64,000 bases of DNA from an uncultured Clostridia bacterium (GCA_944328495.1 CALVHR010000009.1:1-64000), one strand, 5' to 3'. Counted from the first letter of the stretch, positions 9,862-19,039 are shown. Translations and numbers: made by a program. The notes: generated by a model not told the origin, from the letters alone.

Positions 9862-12182
9862 ACTTTCCTCCTTTTGCGCACGAGCGCCACTGTCCCGACA
9901 ATAGCGCCGCCGCCTGCAATACCGCCCGCCGCGGCAATTACAGGCACCGAAACGCTGTTTACCTCTTCAAGAGCTTTTGTTGCGGCAATCAATTCATCAC
10001 ACAACGCATCCACCTGCGCTTGTTCCGTTTCCTCGCCCGTACGCATCGCGCGCGTCAGCACGTCATAAAAAGTCAGCCACGAACTCTTGGTAAAATCTTT
10101 TTGCGAATATCCGCGAATGCGTTCCTGCGCATCTTCGATCGCGCTTTTTAGAGCGGAAAGGTCTGCCTTTTTGCCCGACGATGAAAGCAAAGATCGCACT
10201 TCTTCCAGCGCCGCCGCCATGTTTTCGCCGCTGTGGTATGCCGTCACCGACTGCGCCGCACAGAATGCACGCGACAGCGCGCGCTGAGCTTCGTCGGTAA
10301 ATTGCTCCCGTTCGCTCTCGTATTGGGAATGAAGATTTAAAAGCTCGGTCTCATATGAAGCAAAATCGCCCGCCGTCGCATTTACCGACGCGACCTGCCC
10401 GACAAACACTTCATCGATGACAAAGGGCGAACTCCCCTCGTTGACGAAGGTCAGCGAACGCAACCCCTCGGCGAGAGTAAGCGCAACGTACAGATCACAA
10501 CGAACCATGCCCCCTTCCTCGCTCCAAGCAACGCTGAGCGCGCCGTCTTCCGATTCTCCGTCCTTTCCCGCAGTCAGCGAAAAATGCCTGCCGCTCCTGC
10601 CCGAAAAATACAAACCTACCGCTCCTTCCTTTCCTTCCATTAAAAATGATACGTGATATACGTTGGTTTGTTTTGCAAAATCCGTATGCACGGAAAAACT
10701 TTCGCCCGCTTCCGCACGCATTGCACCGTTTAATGAATTTTTCGCGACCTTGCGCGCAGGTGTTCCGAAAGCGGAATTGAATACAATATCCTGCTCCGCC
10801 TGCATTTCGTCCGCCGCCATGCCCTCGAACGTGCCGCGCAGGTGCAAGCGCGAATCCCCTTCCGATTTGCCGATGTTTACGTTGTCGATGTCCGCAAAAG
10901 TATTTGTCGAAAAGGAAGCATTCCCGTCATGCCCGTCAAATTGAAACATGAGATAGGGAGATGCGCTCGTCTTTGCCTGCCAAACGCCGCTGTATGTATG
11001 CCAGCTCTCATCCCCCCGTTCATTCACGATCAGATCGCCAAGGCGAATGACGCCTCCGTTATTGTCCGACGTCGCGCCCTTCACGGTAAGGGTAAAGATC
11101 GCGTCGTTTTCCCTCAGCCCCGCCAAAACCAAATCGTCGATGTAAAGACGATAATCGAAAGAATACCGGATCTGTCCGCTGCCGGGGAGAGAAGTCACTG
11201 CTGAACCTGTATCCGCATCGTAAAAATAGCTCACAAAGCGGCTGCCCGTAACGCCGCTTTTACCGTTAAAATTGCCCAGCCGAACAAAGGTGTTGTCCGA
11301 ATAGCTGTCATACACGGCATATACGTCACCTTCCCCCGCATTCACGCTCGTCGCACCGCGGTACGTTCCCGAACTCCCCGCACGCGCCAACATTGCGGAC
11401 GCCTGCCCGAAATCAAAATTCCAGCGACGCACATCGCTGTATTCGGTATTCACCGAATACGCCATCGCATCCGAATCGAGCTTATATTGCTTTTTTGCCT
11501 CTATACCGTCCGTCGCAGGGTCAAAAGAATAAATAGGCGAAGACCCTTCATCCGCTTCGGCAAATTCAAAATCGCCCAAGGAAAATACATTTTCACCCGC
11601 AACATTCACTGCTATATCGTCAATGTCAAAATATCCTGCGCCCTCTGCATCCGTATAATGAAAGGTAAGACAAATACTGTTTTGCTCCGTCGCAGCAGAC
11701 TGCCAATCAAAAGATAACTCGTTCCATGAAAAATCGTCCGAAGCATTGGTTTTCAGCTCCGCATACGTAAAAATCTTGCGCTGACTGCCCTGCGACAGGC
11801 TGAACACGGGATCATCTTCGCGATAAGTGCCTTCTTCTTCACAGAGCCTGTATCGGAAAGAAATTGTTGCATCGCCCGCGTTTTTATCCGGCCGCAGATT
11901 TACAGCCGTAAAATCCGCAAGCCCGTATCCGTCAAAATCTGTCATGCGCAGAAACATGTTCGAGCCCGATGCCTGTTTCTCCATACAATAATACAGGGAG
12001 GACGCTCCGCTGTTTAGAACGGACGAAGACTGCCACACCCCCGTCAAGTTCGTAAACTGCTCTACCTGTTCTCCCCGATAGATCTGCATAAATTGTTTGG
12101 ATTCGGCACTCGCTTTCGGCACTTTTACCGTCCATCCCAATACAAAAAGCGCTGCCAAAGTTCCCAGCCAAATCTTCTTCAT
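9858..12182 (-). CDS. Surface-anchored protein with jelly-roll and FIVAR-like regions (774 aa)
   Basis: First gene of the operon. It has an N-terminal signal peptide, a large beta-rich region (about 30-600) with two or three CBM-like modules (repeated phrases such as FDIDDIAVNV, LYIDDLVL and FADIDNVNIG), and a helical FIVAR-like segment (about 640-745). The C-terminal glycine-rich transmembrane helix is followed by a positively charged RKRRKV tail. This matches a cell-surface protein anchored by its C-terminus, without an LPXTG motif. The RBS-containing leader is about 88 nt from the predicted promoter. Function beyond glycan binding is not recognisable. Confidence 0.7.
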   Translation of the reverse strand: MKKIWLGTLAALFVLGWTVKVPKASAESKQFMQIYRGEQVEQFTNLTGVWQSSSVLNSGASSLYYCMEKQASGSNMFLRMTDFDGYGLADFTAVNLRPDKNAGDATISFRYRLCEEEGTYREDDPVFSLSQGSQRKIFTYAELKTNASDDFSWNELSFDWQSAATEQNSICLTFHYTDAEGAGYFDIDDIAVNVAGENVFSLGDFEFAEADEGSSPIYSFDPATDGIEAKKQYKLDSDAMAYSVNTEYSDVRRWNFDFGQASAMLARAGSSGTYRGATSVNAGEGDVYAVYDSYSDNTFVRLGNFNGKSGVTGSRFVSYFYDADTGSAVTSLPGSGQIRYSFDYRLYIDDLVLAGLRENDAIFTLTVKGATSDNNGGVIRLGDLIVNERGDESWHTYSGVWQAKTSASPYLMFQFDGHDGNASFSTNTFADIDNVNIGKSEGDSRLHLRGTFEGMAADEMQAEQDIVFNSAFGTPARKVAKNSLNGAMRAEAGESFSVHTDFAKQTNVYHVSFLMEGKEGAVGLYFSGRSGRHFSLTAGKDGESEDGALSVAWSEEGGMVRCDLYVALTLAEGLRSLTFVNEGSSPFVIDEVFVGQVASVNATAGDFASYETELLNLHSQYESEREQFTDEAQRALSRAFCAAQSVTAYHSGENMAAALEEVRSLLSSSGKKADLSALKSAIEDAQERIRGYSQKDFTKSSWLTFYDVLTRAMRTGEETEQAQVDALCDELIAATKALEEVNSVSVPVIAAAGGIAGGGAIVGTVALVRKRRKV

Positions 12183-12276
12183 ACCCGATTTCGCTCCCCG
12201 ATATTGATAAATAAAAATAAACCAATAAATTTACTGGAAAACACACAAAAAATGCATATTTTTTGAATCTAAATCC

Positions 12277-12305
12277 ATTATACCACAAGAAAAGTGCCCT
12301 GTAAA
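12277..12305 (-). promoter_or_regulatory. Promoter of the surface-protein operon
   Basis: On the minus strand, TTTACA (12305-12300) and TATAAT (12282-12277) are separated by 17 bp. Transcription would start near 12270, giving a leader of about 88 nt before the first surface gene. Confidence 0.7.
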
Positions 12306-12337
12306 TATATGATTCTATCAAATTCAATCAATGATAA

Positions 12338-12354
12338 GTTGATAATATATCAAC
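12338..12354. promoter_or_regulatory. Palindromic operator candidate between divergent promoters
   Basis: GTTGATA (12338-12344) and TATCAAC (12348-12354) form a perfect 7-3-7 inverted repeat. It lies just upstream of the regulator's -35 box and about 33 bp upstream of the operon's -35 box. That position suits an operator of the ArsR-type regulator controlling itself and the surface operon (inference). Confidence 0.55.
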
Positions 12355-12360
12355 CTATTG

Positions 12361-12389
12361 TTGACACGCACGAAAAATTGGGCTATAAT
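12361..12389 (+). promoter_or_regulatory. Consensus promoter giving a leaderless regulator mRNA
   Basis: TTGACA (12361-12366) and TATAAT (12384-12389) have a 17-bp spacer. The ATG at 12396 follows the -10 box by six bases, so the expected transcription start coincides with the start codon. No Shine-Dalgarno sequence is present. Confidence 0.8.
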
Positions 12390-12395
12390 ACAGGC

Positions 12396-13343
12396 ATGGA
12401 AAAGATTGTATCCAGTGAAAAAGAACTGTTTTTCTCCCTGTCCGATCAGGCAAACGACGCACAAGTTGAAAAAATCTGCAAAGCACTCTCTTCGCCCATC
12501 CGCCTGCAAATGGTCAAGCAGATCATTGAAACGCCGCAAACCATCACACAGCTCGCCAAACGAAACGGACTGACCAATTCGACCATCATATTTCACCTCA
12601 AAATCCTTGCCGACGCAAATATCATCAACATCCGCTATGCTCCCGGGAAAAAGGGTTTTGCGCAGGTTTGTTTTATCAATTTCCGTGACATCATCTTCGC
12701 CAAGGGCGCCAAACCCGCTCCGCACACTTCCGTGCATGAACAGAGCATGGATGTGGGAAAATATGTTGCCGCAAACTTTCAAACCGTCGGCTTTGCCACC
12801 AAGGACGAACTCTTTCATCTCAGCCCCGACGATGCGTTTTCCAATATTCGTTTCGACGCGGAACTTCTTTGGACAACGGGCGGATCCGTAACATACGCCT
12901 TCGGAAAACAGTTTATGGCCGAAAAAAGAGTGACTGAACTGCGCTTTTCGCTGGAAATCTGTTCGGAAACTTCCTATTACAAAAACGACTGGAAAAGCGA
13001 TATCACCTTTGCCGTAAACGAAAAAGAGGTCGCAACGTACACTTCGCCAGGCGACTTCGGCGGCGTGCGCGGCAAGCTCAACCCCGATTGGTGGCCGAAT
13101 AACCTGACCCAATACGGCGCACTCATCACTTTGTCCGTCACCGACGAAGGTACGTTTCTCAACAATATTCCCGCTTCAAAAATTGCATTGAAAGACCTTG
13201 CGCTGCACAGCGGAAACAGCATTCTCTTTTCCGTCTATAATAAGCCGGACGCAAAATATTACGGCGGTTTCAATCTGTTCGGGCGCCATTTCGGCAATCA
13301 TGAACAGAGCATCCTGCTTACGGCACAGACACAATCGCTTTAA
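12396..13343 (+). CDS. ArsR-family regulator with C-terminal sensor-like domain (315 aa)
   Basis: Residues 20-95 form a winged helix of the ArsR type, with the phrases LSSPIRLQMVKQI and SNTIIFHLKIL-like recognition-helix spacing. The C-terminal 210 residues are beta-rich and carry WWPNNLTQYG and GGFNLFGRHFG motifs. These are seen in a family of clostridial ArsR-like proteins often near carbohydrate genes, so a sugar-sensing role is plausible. An upstream ATG at 12294 is in frame, but it lies before the consensus promoter, so 12396 is preferred. The gene is divergent from the surface-protein operon, with a palindrome between them; it probably regulates that operon. Confidence 0.8.
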   Translation: MEKIVSSEKELFFSLSDQANDAQVEKICKALSSPIRLQMVKQIIETPQTITQLAKRNGLTNSTIIFHLKILADANIINIRYAPGKKGFAQVCFINFRDIIFAKGAKPAPHTSVHEQSMDVGKYVAANFQTVGFATKDELFHLSPDDAFSNIRFDAELLWTTGGSVTYAFGKQFMAEKRVTELRFSLEICSETSYYKNDWKSDITFAVNEKEVATYTSPGDFGGVRGKLNPDWWPNNLTQYGALITLSVTDEGTFLNNIPASKIALKDLALHSGNSILFSVYNKPDAKYYGGFNLFGRHFGNHEQSILLTAQTQSL

Positions 13344-13362
13344 ATTACGAATTCCAAAAAAC

Positions 13363-13407
13363 GAAAACAGCAGCGGACTGCACTGAAAGCAGTACGCTGC
13401 TGTTTTC
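13363..13407. terminator. Hairpin terminator after the ArsR-type gene
   Basis: A 13-bp outer stem, GAAAACAGCAGCG (13363-13375) with CGCTGCTGTTTTC (13395-13407), encloses a smaller ACTGC/GCAGT stem. It lies 20 bp after the stop codon; the T-rich arm is the only U-tract. Confidence 0.6.
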
Positions 13408-13490
13408 ACATAATCAATGTCTACGGTATGCATAAAACAGGGAAAATAAAGCACAATAACCAATATAAACCGGAAGGAGGTTGATTTTTC

Positions 13491-14129
13491 ATGAAGAAAA
13501 AAGGATTTCTTTTTCTGATTCTTATCGCAATGCTCGCAGCGGCACTCGCAGCAAACTTTGTCTGTGCTTCCGCACAAACAGACGAATCCGCACCGGACCG
13601 GCTCTGCGTCACAGGTTACGCCGAGGTACAGGTAAAAGCGGATGAATGCTCATTCGGCGGAAGCGTCCAAGTCGTCGCCAACGATCTGAGCGCTGCGCAA
13701 AAAGAATGTGAAAGCGCCGCGCAGAAGATCATGGAAGCATTTGCTCCTTACGGCAGCGTAACCGAACAACACGCGGGAGCAATGCCGCTCGGACGCGGAA
13801 AAGGCTATTCTGCAACGCGCTGTTTTACATTTACCACAAAATCTTTGGGTCAACTGAGCGAAATGCGCACTGCGCTCGCCGATGCCGGGATCTCCGACCT
13901 CGAAGGACCGTGCTACGCGTGCTCGGACGATTCTGCAGCACGTGCGGCGGCCCTTCAAGCCGCGATCGAAGATGCACGCAAAAAAGCGCAATCATTGAAC
14001 GCGGAAGGAACGCTTGTATGCGTCGAAGAGACCTGCTGTTATCCGCGCCCCTGCGGCGGCACAGAGCCCTGCGTGTATTACACTTCGAGCGTGCGCGCCG
14101 TCTTTGTAAACAGTACAAAAAACGACTGA
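13491..14129 (+). CDS. Exported SIMPL-domain protein (212 aa)
   Basis: A signal peptide (hydrophobic 5-27, AxA-like cleavage near CASA) is followed by a SIMPL (DUF541) domain. Typical features are the VTGYAEVQVKADECSF opening, alternating beta strands and an AALQAAIEDARKKAQSL helix near the C-terminus. SIMPL proteins are periplasmic or cell-surface proteins of poorly defined function. The start is set by a strong GGAAGGAGG ribosome-binding site about 8 nt upstream. The C-terminus is Cys-rich (two CC or CYxC clusters), which is unusual for the family. It stands alone, convergent with the ABC transporter genes. Confidence 0.85.
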   Translation: MKKKGFLFLILIAMLAAALAANFVCASAQTDESAPDRLCVTGYAEVQVKADECSFGGSVQVVANDLSAAQKECESAAQKIMEAFAPYGSVTEQHAGAMPLGRGKGYSATRCFTFTTKSLGQLSEMRTALADAGISDLEGPCYACSDDSAARAAALQAAIEDARKKAQSLNAEGTLVCVEETCCYPRPCGGTEPCVYYTSSVRAVFVNSTKND

Positions 14130-14197
14130 AACGTTTATCCTAAAATACGGCCATAAAACTTTTCCGAATTAATTTAAGCCGCCGGCATACAAAATTT

Positions 14198-16057
14198 TTA
14201 AGCTGTTTCAAACTGCGAATTGTAAAGGTCGGCGTAAAAACCGCCGCGGGCGAGCAGCTCTTCGTGGTTGCCCTTTTCGATGATATTGCCGTCTTTCATG
14301 ACAAGGATCAAGTCTGCATTGCGTATGGTCGAAAGCCTGTGCGCAATGATAAACGATGTTCTTCCCGCGGTCAGTTTATCCATGGCGCGCTGGATGAGTT
14401 CCTCCGTACGGGTATCCACCGAACTTGTCGCCTCGTCAAGAATGAGCATGGGTGCGTTTTCGATCATGGCGCGCGCGATCGTGACAAGCTGCTTTTGTCC
14501 CGCGGAAAGGTTTGCTTTATCGTCCAACATTGTATCATAGCCTTTCGGCAAAGTCATGATAAAATGGTGCAGTCCGACCGCTTTGCAGGCACGCACGACA
14601 TCTTCCTGCGTTGCGTCGGTCTTGTCATAGACGACATTTTCGCGGACGGTGCCGTCGAACAGCCATGTATCCTGCAAAACCATACAGAACAGATCATGCA
14701 CGTTCTCGCGCGTGAGCTCGCTCGTCGGAATACCGTCAATGCGGATGCAACCGCTGTTGAGCTCATAAAAACGCATCAGAAGATTGACCATTGTGGTCTT
14801 ACCCGCGCCCGTAGGCCCCACAATCGCGATTTTCTGCCCGGCTTTTGCCGTTGCCGAAAAGTCATTGATAATGATCCGATCGGGGTCGTATCCGAAATGA
14901 ACGTGTTCAAATTCGACGTCACCGCGCACCTTGTCGGGCGGGAGCACGCGCGTCTTTGCGCTCTCGTCGGAGAGTTCCTCTTCATCGAGAAATTCAAACA
15001 CACGCTCGCTCGCCGCGGCGGCGGTCTGCATGCTCGTAAACGCCTGCGCCAACTGAGACAAAGGCGACGTAAACAGACGCACATACAGCGTAAACGCAAT
15101 GACCGTTCCGAAAGTGATATTCCCGCTCGCGACCAGCACCGCACCGACTACACACACCGCGACATAGCCGAGATTGCCGACAAAATTCATGAGCGGCATC
15201 ATCAACCCCGAAAAGAATTGCGATTTCCACGCGCTCTGATACAATTTATAATTGATGCGATTGAAGGTATTTTTAACGGCATTTTCGGCGTTATATGCTT
15301 TGATGACATTGTGTCCCGCATAGGACTCTTCGATATGCCCGTTGATCTCGCCGAGATACCGCTGTTGGCGCGCAAAATATTTTTGCGATTTGCCCATGAT
15401 CAGAAACATAAAGACAAATCCGATCAGGCTCGCCCCGATCGCCGTCAGCGCCATGATCCAGTTTGTCACAAACATCATGACGATACTGCCGAGCAGCATT
15501 ACGACAGCGGTGACAAAGGTCACCAGCGACTGGTTGAGCGTCTGTCCGATCATGTCGACGTCGTTGGTCACGCGGGACAGTACGTCGCCGATGCTGTGCG
15601 AATCGAAATACCGGAGCGGAATGCGGTTGATCTTTTCGAAGATCGCGGTGCGCAGATTCCGTGAATTTTTCTGCGTGACCGTCGCCATGATCAGGCCCTG
15701 GATATACGAGCACAAAAGGCCCGCCCCATACAAAACAACGAGCAAAATACAGAGCGAAAACACACGGTCCGTGTCCATCGCAAAGACCATATCGACGCCG
15801 TGTTCCGCATCGTACAGAAAAGAGGACCGGATCGCATCGGTCAGATCGCTCAAAACATTCGGCCCTACGAGATTGAGAACGACGCCGCCCACCGCGAACA
15901 GCAATGCGATGACAATGAGCAAAATATAGGGACGGATAAAGCCGATCAGCTTCGCCATTGCCTTTTTAAAATTCTTCGGTTTTTCCGCAATGCGCGGACC
16001 GGGTCCGTGTCCGCCCATCGGTCCGTGACGGCGGGGGGCAGTATTTTGTTCAGCCAT
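14198..16057 (-). CDS. ABC exporter subunit with canonical catalytic site (619 aa)
   Basis: Type IV ABC exporter half-transporter. Six membrane helices lie in residues 35-330 and a nucleotide-binding domain at about 370-615. Walker A is GPTGAGKTT, the signature is LSAGQ, and Walker B is LILDEATSSVD with the catalytic Glu present. The N-terminus is Gly/His/Pro-rich. It overlaps the upstream gene by 8 bp, and the pair should form a heterodimer of the TM287/288 or BmrCD type, exporting drugs or other hydrophobic compounds. This subunit pairs a non-standard signature (LSAGQ) with an intact Walker B, as expected for the consensus-site half. Confidence 0.9.
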   Translation of the reverse strand: MAEQNTAPRRHGPMGGHGPGPRIAEKPKNFKKAMAKLIGFIRPYILLIVIALLFAVGGVVLNLVGPNVLSDLTDAIRSSFLYDAEHGVDMVFAMDTDRVFSLCILLVVLYGAGLLCSYIQGLIMATVTQKNSRNLRTAIFEKINRIPLRYFDSHSIGDVLSRVTNDVDMIGQTLNQSLVTFVTAVVMLLGSIVMMFVTNWIMALTAIGASLIGFVFMFLIMGKSQKYFARQQRYLGEINGHIEESYAGHNVIKAYNAENAVKNTFNRINYKLYQSAWKSQFFSGLMMPLMNFVGNLGYVAVCVVGAVLVASGNITFGTVIAFTLYVRLFTSPLSQLAQAFTSMQTAAAASERVFEFLDEEELSDESAKTRVLPPDKVRGDVEFEHVHFGYDPDRIIINDFSATAKAGQKIAIVGPTGAGKTTMVNLLMRFYELNSGCIRIDGIPTSELTRENVHDLFCMVLQDTWLFDGTVRENVVYDKTDATQEDVVRACKAVGLHHFIMTLPKGYDTMLDDKANLSAGQKQLVTIARAMIENAPMLILDEATSSVDTRTEELIQRAMDKLTAGRTSFIIAHRLSTIRNADLILVMKDGNIIEKGNHEELLARGGFYADLYNSQFETA

Positions 16058-17840
16058 TGTTTTTCACCTCCCCCGTTATGCCGAGCTCTTCTTCCGAAAG
16101 CTGGGAATATGCGATCTCGCGGTATACTTCACAATTTTGCATCAATTCGTCGTGCGTGCCTTTGCCGACGACCGCGCCGTCTTCAAGTACGATAATAAGG
16201 TCCGCGTCGCGGATCGTTCCGATGCGCTGTGCAACGATCAAAGAAGTCGCATCGCCCGTTTCATGTTTGAGTGCGGAGCGAAGTTCTTTATCCGTCCTGT
16301 AATCGAGCGCGGAAAACGAATCGTCGAAAATAAATATCTCGGGTTTGCGGCAAACGGCGCGCGCGATGGCAAGCCGCTGTTTCTGTCCGCCCGAAACATT
16401 GGTGCCGCCCTGCGCAATGTGCGCCTTGTAGCCGCCCTCCATTTTTTCGACAAACTCCTGCCCTTGCGCAATGCGCACCGCTTCTTTCACGCCCTCTTCG
16501 GAAAATTCCAGTCCCGCCTTTTCGCCGTATGCCACATTGCTCTCCACCGTGCCCGAAAAAAGCACCGCGCGCTGGGGCACGTACCCGATTTTATCGTGCA
16601 GGGCGCGCAAGGTATACTCTTTCACGTTGATGCCGTCCACGAGCACTTCCCCTTCCGTTGCGTCATAAAAGCGCGGCACGAGATTGATCGCCGTGGATTT
16701 GCCGCTGCCCGTCGAACCGATGAACGCCACCGTCTGCCCCGCTTCCGCCTTAAATGACAGATCGTGCAAAACATATTCGGATGCGTCGGGGTAACGGAAA
16801 GAAACATTTTTAAACTCCACCGTCCCTTTCGGCGCACCGTCGGAAGATGCGGACAGTTTGCCGTCAAGAATACTCGAATCGGTATCCAAAACTTCGCGAA
16901 TGCGGCGGACGGAAACCATTGCTCTCGGCAAAATGATAAAGATCATGGTCAGCATCATGAATGCCGCGACCACCTGCATCGCATACCCCGAAAACGCGGA
17001 CATTTGCCCGAACAGTTCGCTGCGCTCTGCGCCCGTAGGGAGAGTGTCGATGAGATAGGCGCCCAACCAGTAAATGGCAAGGGTCAGCCCGCTCATGATC
17101 ATGGTCATCATCGGCAGCATGATCGCCATGGCACGGGAAGTGAACAGCTGCGTCTTTGTAAGCTCCAAGTTGGCTTTTTCGAATTTTTTCTGCTGATATT
17201 CTTCTGCATTGTATGCGCGCACGACGCGCACGCCCGTCAGATTTTCACGCGTGACGCCGTTCAGATTATCGGTCAGTTTCTGAACAAGGCGGAATTTCGG
17301 GAACACCGCAATCAGAATGACCAGAAGCATCGCGACCATTACGCCGACCGCCACCGCCGTCGCGGCGGACCACTGCCAATTGCGGGACAAGATCTTGCAG
17401 ATCGCCCAAACCGCAAGGATGGGAGCCTTTACAATGACCTGCATCCCCATGGCAATAAACATTTGCACTTGCTGAATGTCGTTGGTCGTGCGCGTGATAA
17501 GCGACGCCGTGGAAAAGCGGTTGATCTCCTCCATGGAATAGCTCTCCACTTTATCAAAGACGAGAGAACGCAGGCGGAAGGATACTGCCGCCGCAATCCG
17601 CGCGACAAAAAAACCGACGAGCACCGAGCTGAGCGCACTGCCCAAAGCACAGCCGAGCATCAGCGCGCCGTTTTTCCAGATCTCGCCGCCCGCTCCCGCC
17701 CCCGAAATTGCGAGCATCGTGATCTTTTCCATATAATCGGGCATGGTCAGATCCAGCCAAACTTGCAGGACAATGAACCCCACACCCAAAAACGCAAAGA
17801 CCCATTCCCGCCATTTCAAGGTTTTTAAAATTCTGTTCAT
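16050..17840 (-). CDS. ABC exporter subunit with degenerate catalytic site (596 aa)
   Basis: Partner half-transporter: six predicted membrane helices, then a nucleotide-binding domain with Walker A GSTGSGKST and signature VSGGQ. Walker B reads IFIFDDSFSALD, with Asp in place of the catalytic Glu, the hallmark of the degenerate half of heterodimeric exporters. The ATG at 17840 is chosen over an in-frame TTG at 17864 because AGAGAGG lies just upstream of the ATG. The promoter at 17877-17905 carries a palindrome in its spacer, so expression is probably inducible. No dedicated repressor gene is adjacent. Confidence 0.9.
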   Translation of the reverse strand: MNRILKTLKWREWVFAFLGVGFIVLQVWLDLTMPDYMEKITMLAISGAGAGGEIWKNGALMLGCALGSALSSVLVGFFVARIAAAVSFRLRSLVFDKVESYSMEEINRFSTASLITRTTNDIQQVQMFIAMGMQVIVKAPILAVWAICKILSRNWQWSAATAVAVGVMVAMLLVILIAVFPKFRLVQKLTDNLNGVTRENLTGVRVVRAYNAEEYQQKKFEKANLELTKTQLFTSRAMAIMLPMMTMIMSGLTLAIYWLGAYLIDTLPTGAERSELFGQMSAFSGYAMQVVAAFMMLTMIFIILPRAMVSVRRIREVLDTDSSILDGKLSASSDGAPKGTVEFKNVSFRYPDASEYVLHDLSFKAEAGQTVAFIGSTGSGKSTAINLVPRFYDATEGEVLVDGINVKEYTLRALHDKIGYVPQRAVLFSGTVESNVAYGEKAGLEFSEEGVKEAVRIAQGQEFVEKMEGGYKAHIAQGGTNVSGGQKQRLAIARAVCRKPEIFIFDDSFSALDYRTDKELRSALKHETGDATSLIVAQRIGTIRDADLIIVLEDGAVVGKGTHDELMQNCEVYREIAYSQLSEEELGITGEVKNNG

Positions 17841-17876
17841 AAGACCTCTCTGTGTCTGCTGCAAAATATAAAAAGC

Positions 17877-17905
17877 ATTATAGCACGGATGCCGTGCTCT
17901 GTCAA
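17877..17905 (-). promoter_or_regulatory. ABC exporter promoter with operator in the spacer
   Basis: TTGACA (17905-17900) and TATAAT (17882-17877) on the minus strand, spacer 17 bp. The spacer holds a perfect 7-3-7 palindrome, AGCACGG (17882-17888) with CCGTGCT (17892-17898). A repressor bound there would block RNA polymerase directly. Confidence 0.75.
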
Positions 17906-17970
17906 TTTTCTATATTCCCTGTACGTGAAAAGTATGTTAAATATAAAGGCTCATATTTATTGAAAAATAA

Positions 17971-18001
17971 GCGCCTGCCGCGCAATATTCGCGGCAGGCG
18001 C
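17971..18001 (-). terminator. Intrinsic terminator after gpsA
   Basis: GCGCCTGCCGCG (17971-17982) pairs with CGCGGCAGGCGC (17990-18001). On the minus strand the hairpin is followed by TTATTTTTC, ending the mrnC-to-gpsA transcript. Confidence 0.8.
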
Positions 18002-18043
18002 ATCTCGCGATTTTCTCTTCGGCGGGCAATGCAAGCATTCTTT

Positions 18044-19039
18044 TCAAAATTCAAACTTCGTGTCCCGCGAGAACAGGCGGGCGATGCGCTCCATACACAT
18101 ATTTTTCCCGTCTTCGCCGCTTTGCGGGCTCTCGGTAAAGCAAATATCGTACACCGCGTCCGTGATCGGCAGTTCCACGCCGTATTTTTCGCCCAGCTTT
18201 TTCATCGCCGCAGCCGTCATGACGCCCTCGGCGAGCTTTTCGAATTTCTGCCCCTTTACGAGCATCTCTCCGTACATGCGGTTATGTGAATGGCGCGAAA
18301 ACAGCGTCGTTTCATAATCGCCGAGGTGCGCCAGCCCGTATGCGGAGAGTTCGTTGCCGCCCAGCGCCTTGATCAGGCGCGCCACTTCGCGCGCACCGCG
18401 CGACATCAGCGGGCCTTTGAGCGTGGATACGCCGCCGCCGTCTAAAACGCCTGCCGCGATGCCCATAACGTTTTTCGCCGCCGCACCGATCTCCGTGCCG
18501 ATAATGTCGTTGCCGTAATAAAAGCGGATGAGTTCGCTTTTAAAGTCGTCCGCGAGCGCCTTTTTGAGCGCGACGTTGTGACTGTCGATGACCATGCAGT
18601 TGGGAATGCCCGCCGTAAAATCCTGGATGTGCCCGGGCCCCACCCACACGGCGATCTTGTCCTTCGCAATGCCCGCATCGATGAGAATTTGCGAAAGGCG
18701 TTCCCCCGTTTCGACTTCGATGCCTTTCATGCACAGCACAAAAAGTTTATCGGACACGTCGGCGCACGCCTTGATCTTTTCGATAAATCCGCGCACGCCC
18801 TGCGAAGAAATCGAAATGATAATGATCTCCGCGCGCGAGACCGCCGCGGCAAGATCACAGGTGAGGGTGATGCGCTCGTCCAGCGTGACGTATTCGTTTT
18901 TGCCGGTGTTTTTCAAAACCTGATAGGAATAATCTTCTTCGGGCCCCCAGGAGTACACTTCCTTTCCCTTTTTTGTGGCGAGATACCAGGCAATGAACGA
19001 GCCCCAGCGCCCGCAGCCGAGTACGGATATTTTTTGCAT
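18044..19039 (-). CDS. gpsA: Glycerol-3-phosphate dehydrogenase [NAD(P)+] (331 aa)
   Basis: Reduces dihydroxyacetone phosphate to sn-glycerol-3-phosphate for phospholipid synthesis, in the cytoplasm. The N-terminal Rossmann motif is GCGRWGS. The middle has ISISSQGVR, and the catalytic region is GTEIGAAAKNVMGIAAG with the active-site Lys, followed by the substrate-binding GLAHLGDYETT and SRHSHNRMYGE motifs. Length is normal for the family. It ends the operon after recR and has its own downstream terminator. In many Firmicutes gpsA follows der/plsY; here it is joined to the recombination genes. Confidence 0.95.
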   Translation of the reverse strand: MQKISVLGCGRWGSFIAWYLATKKGKEVYSWGPEEDYSYQVLKNTGKNEYVTLDERITLTCDLAAAVSRAEIIIISISSQGVRGFIEKIKACADVSDKLFVLCMKGIEVETGERLSQILIDAGIAKDKIAVWVGPGHIQDFTAGIPNCMVIDSHNVALKKALADDFKSELIRFYYGNDIIGTEIGAAAKNVMGIAAGVLDGGGVSTLKGPLMSRGAREVARLIKALGGNELSAYGLAHLGDYETTLFSRHSHNRMYGEMLVKGQKFEKLAEGVMTAAAMKKLGEKYGVELPITDAVYDICFTESPQSGEDGKNMCMERIARLFSRDTKFEF

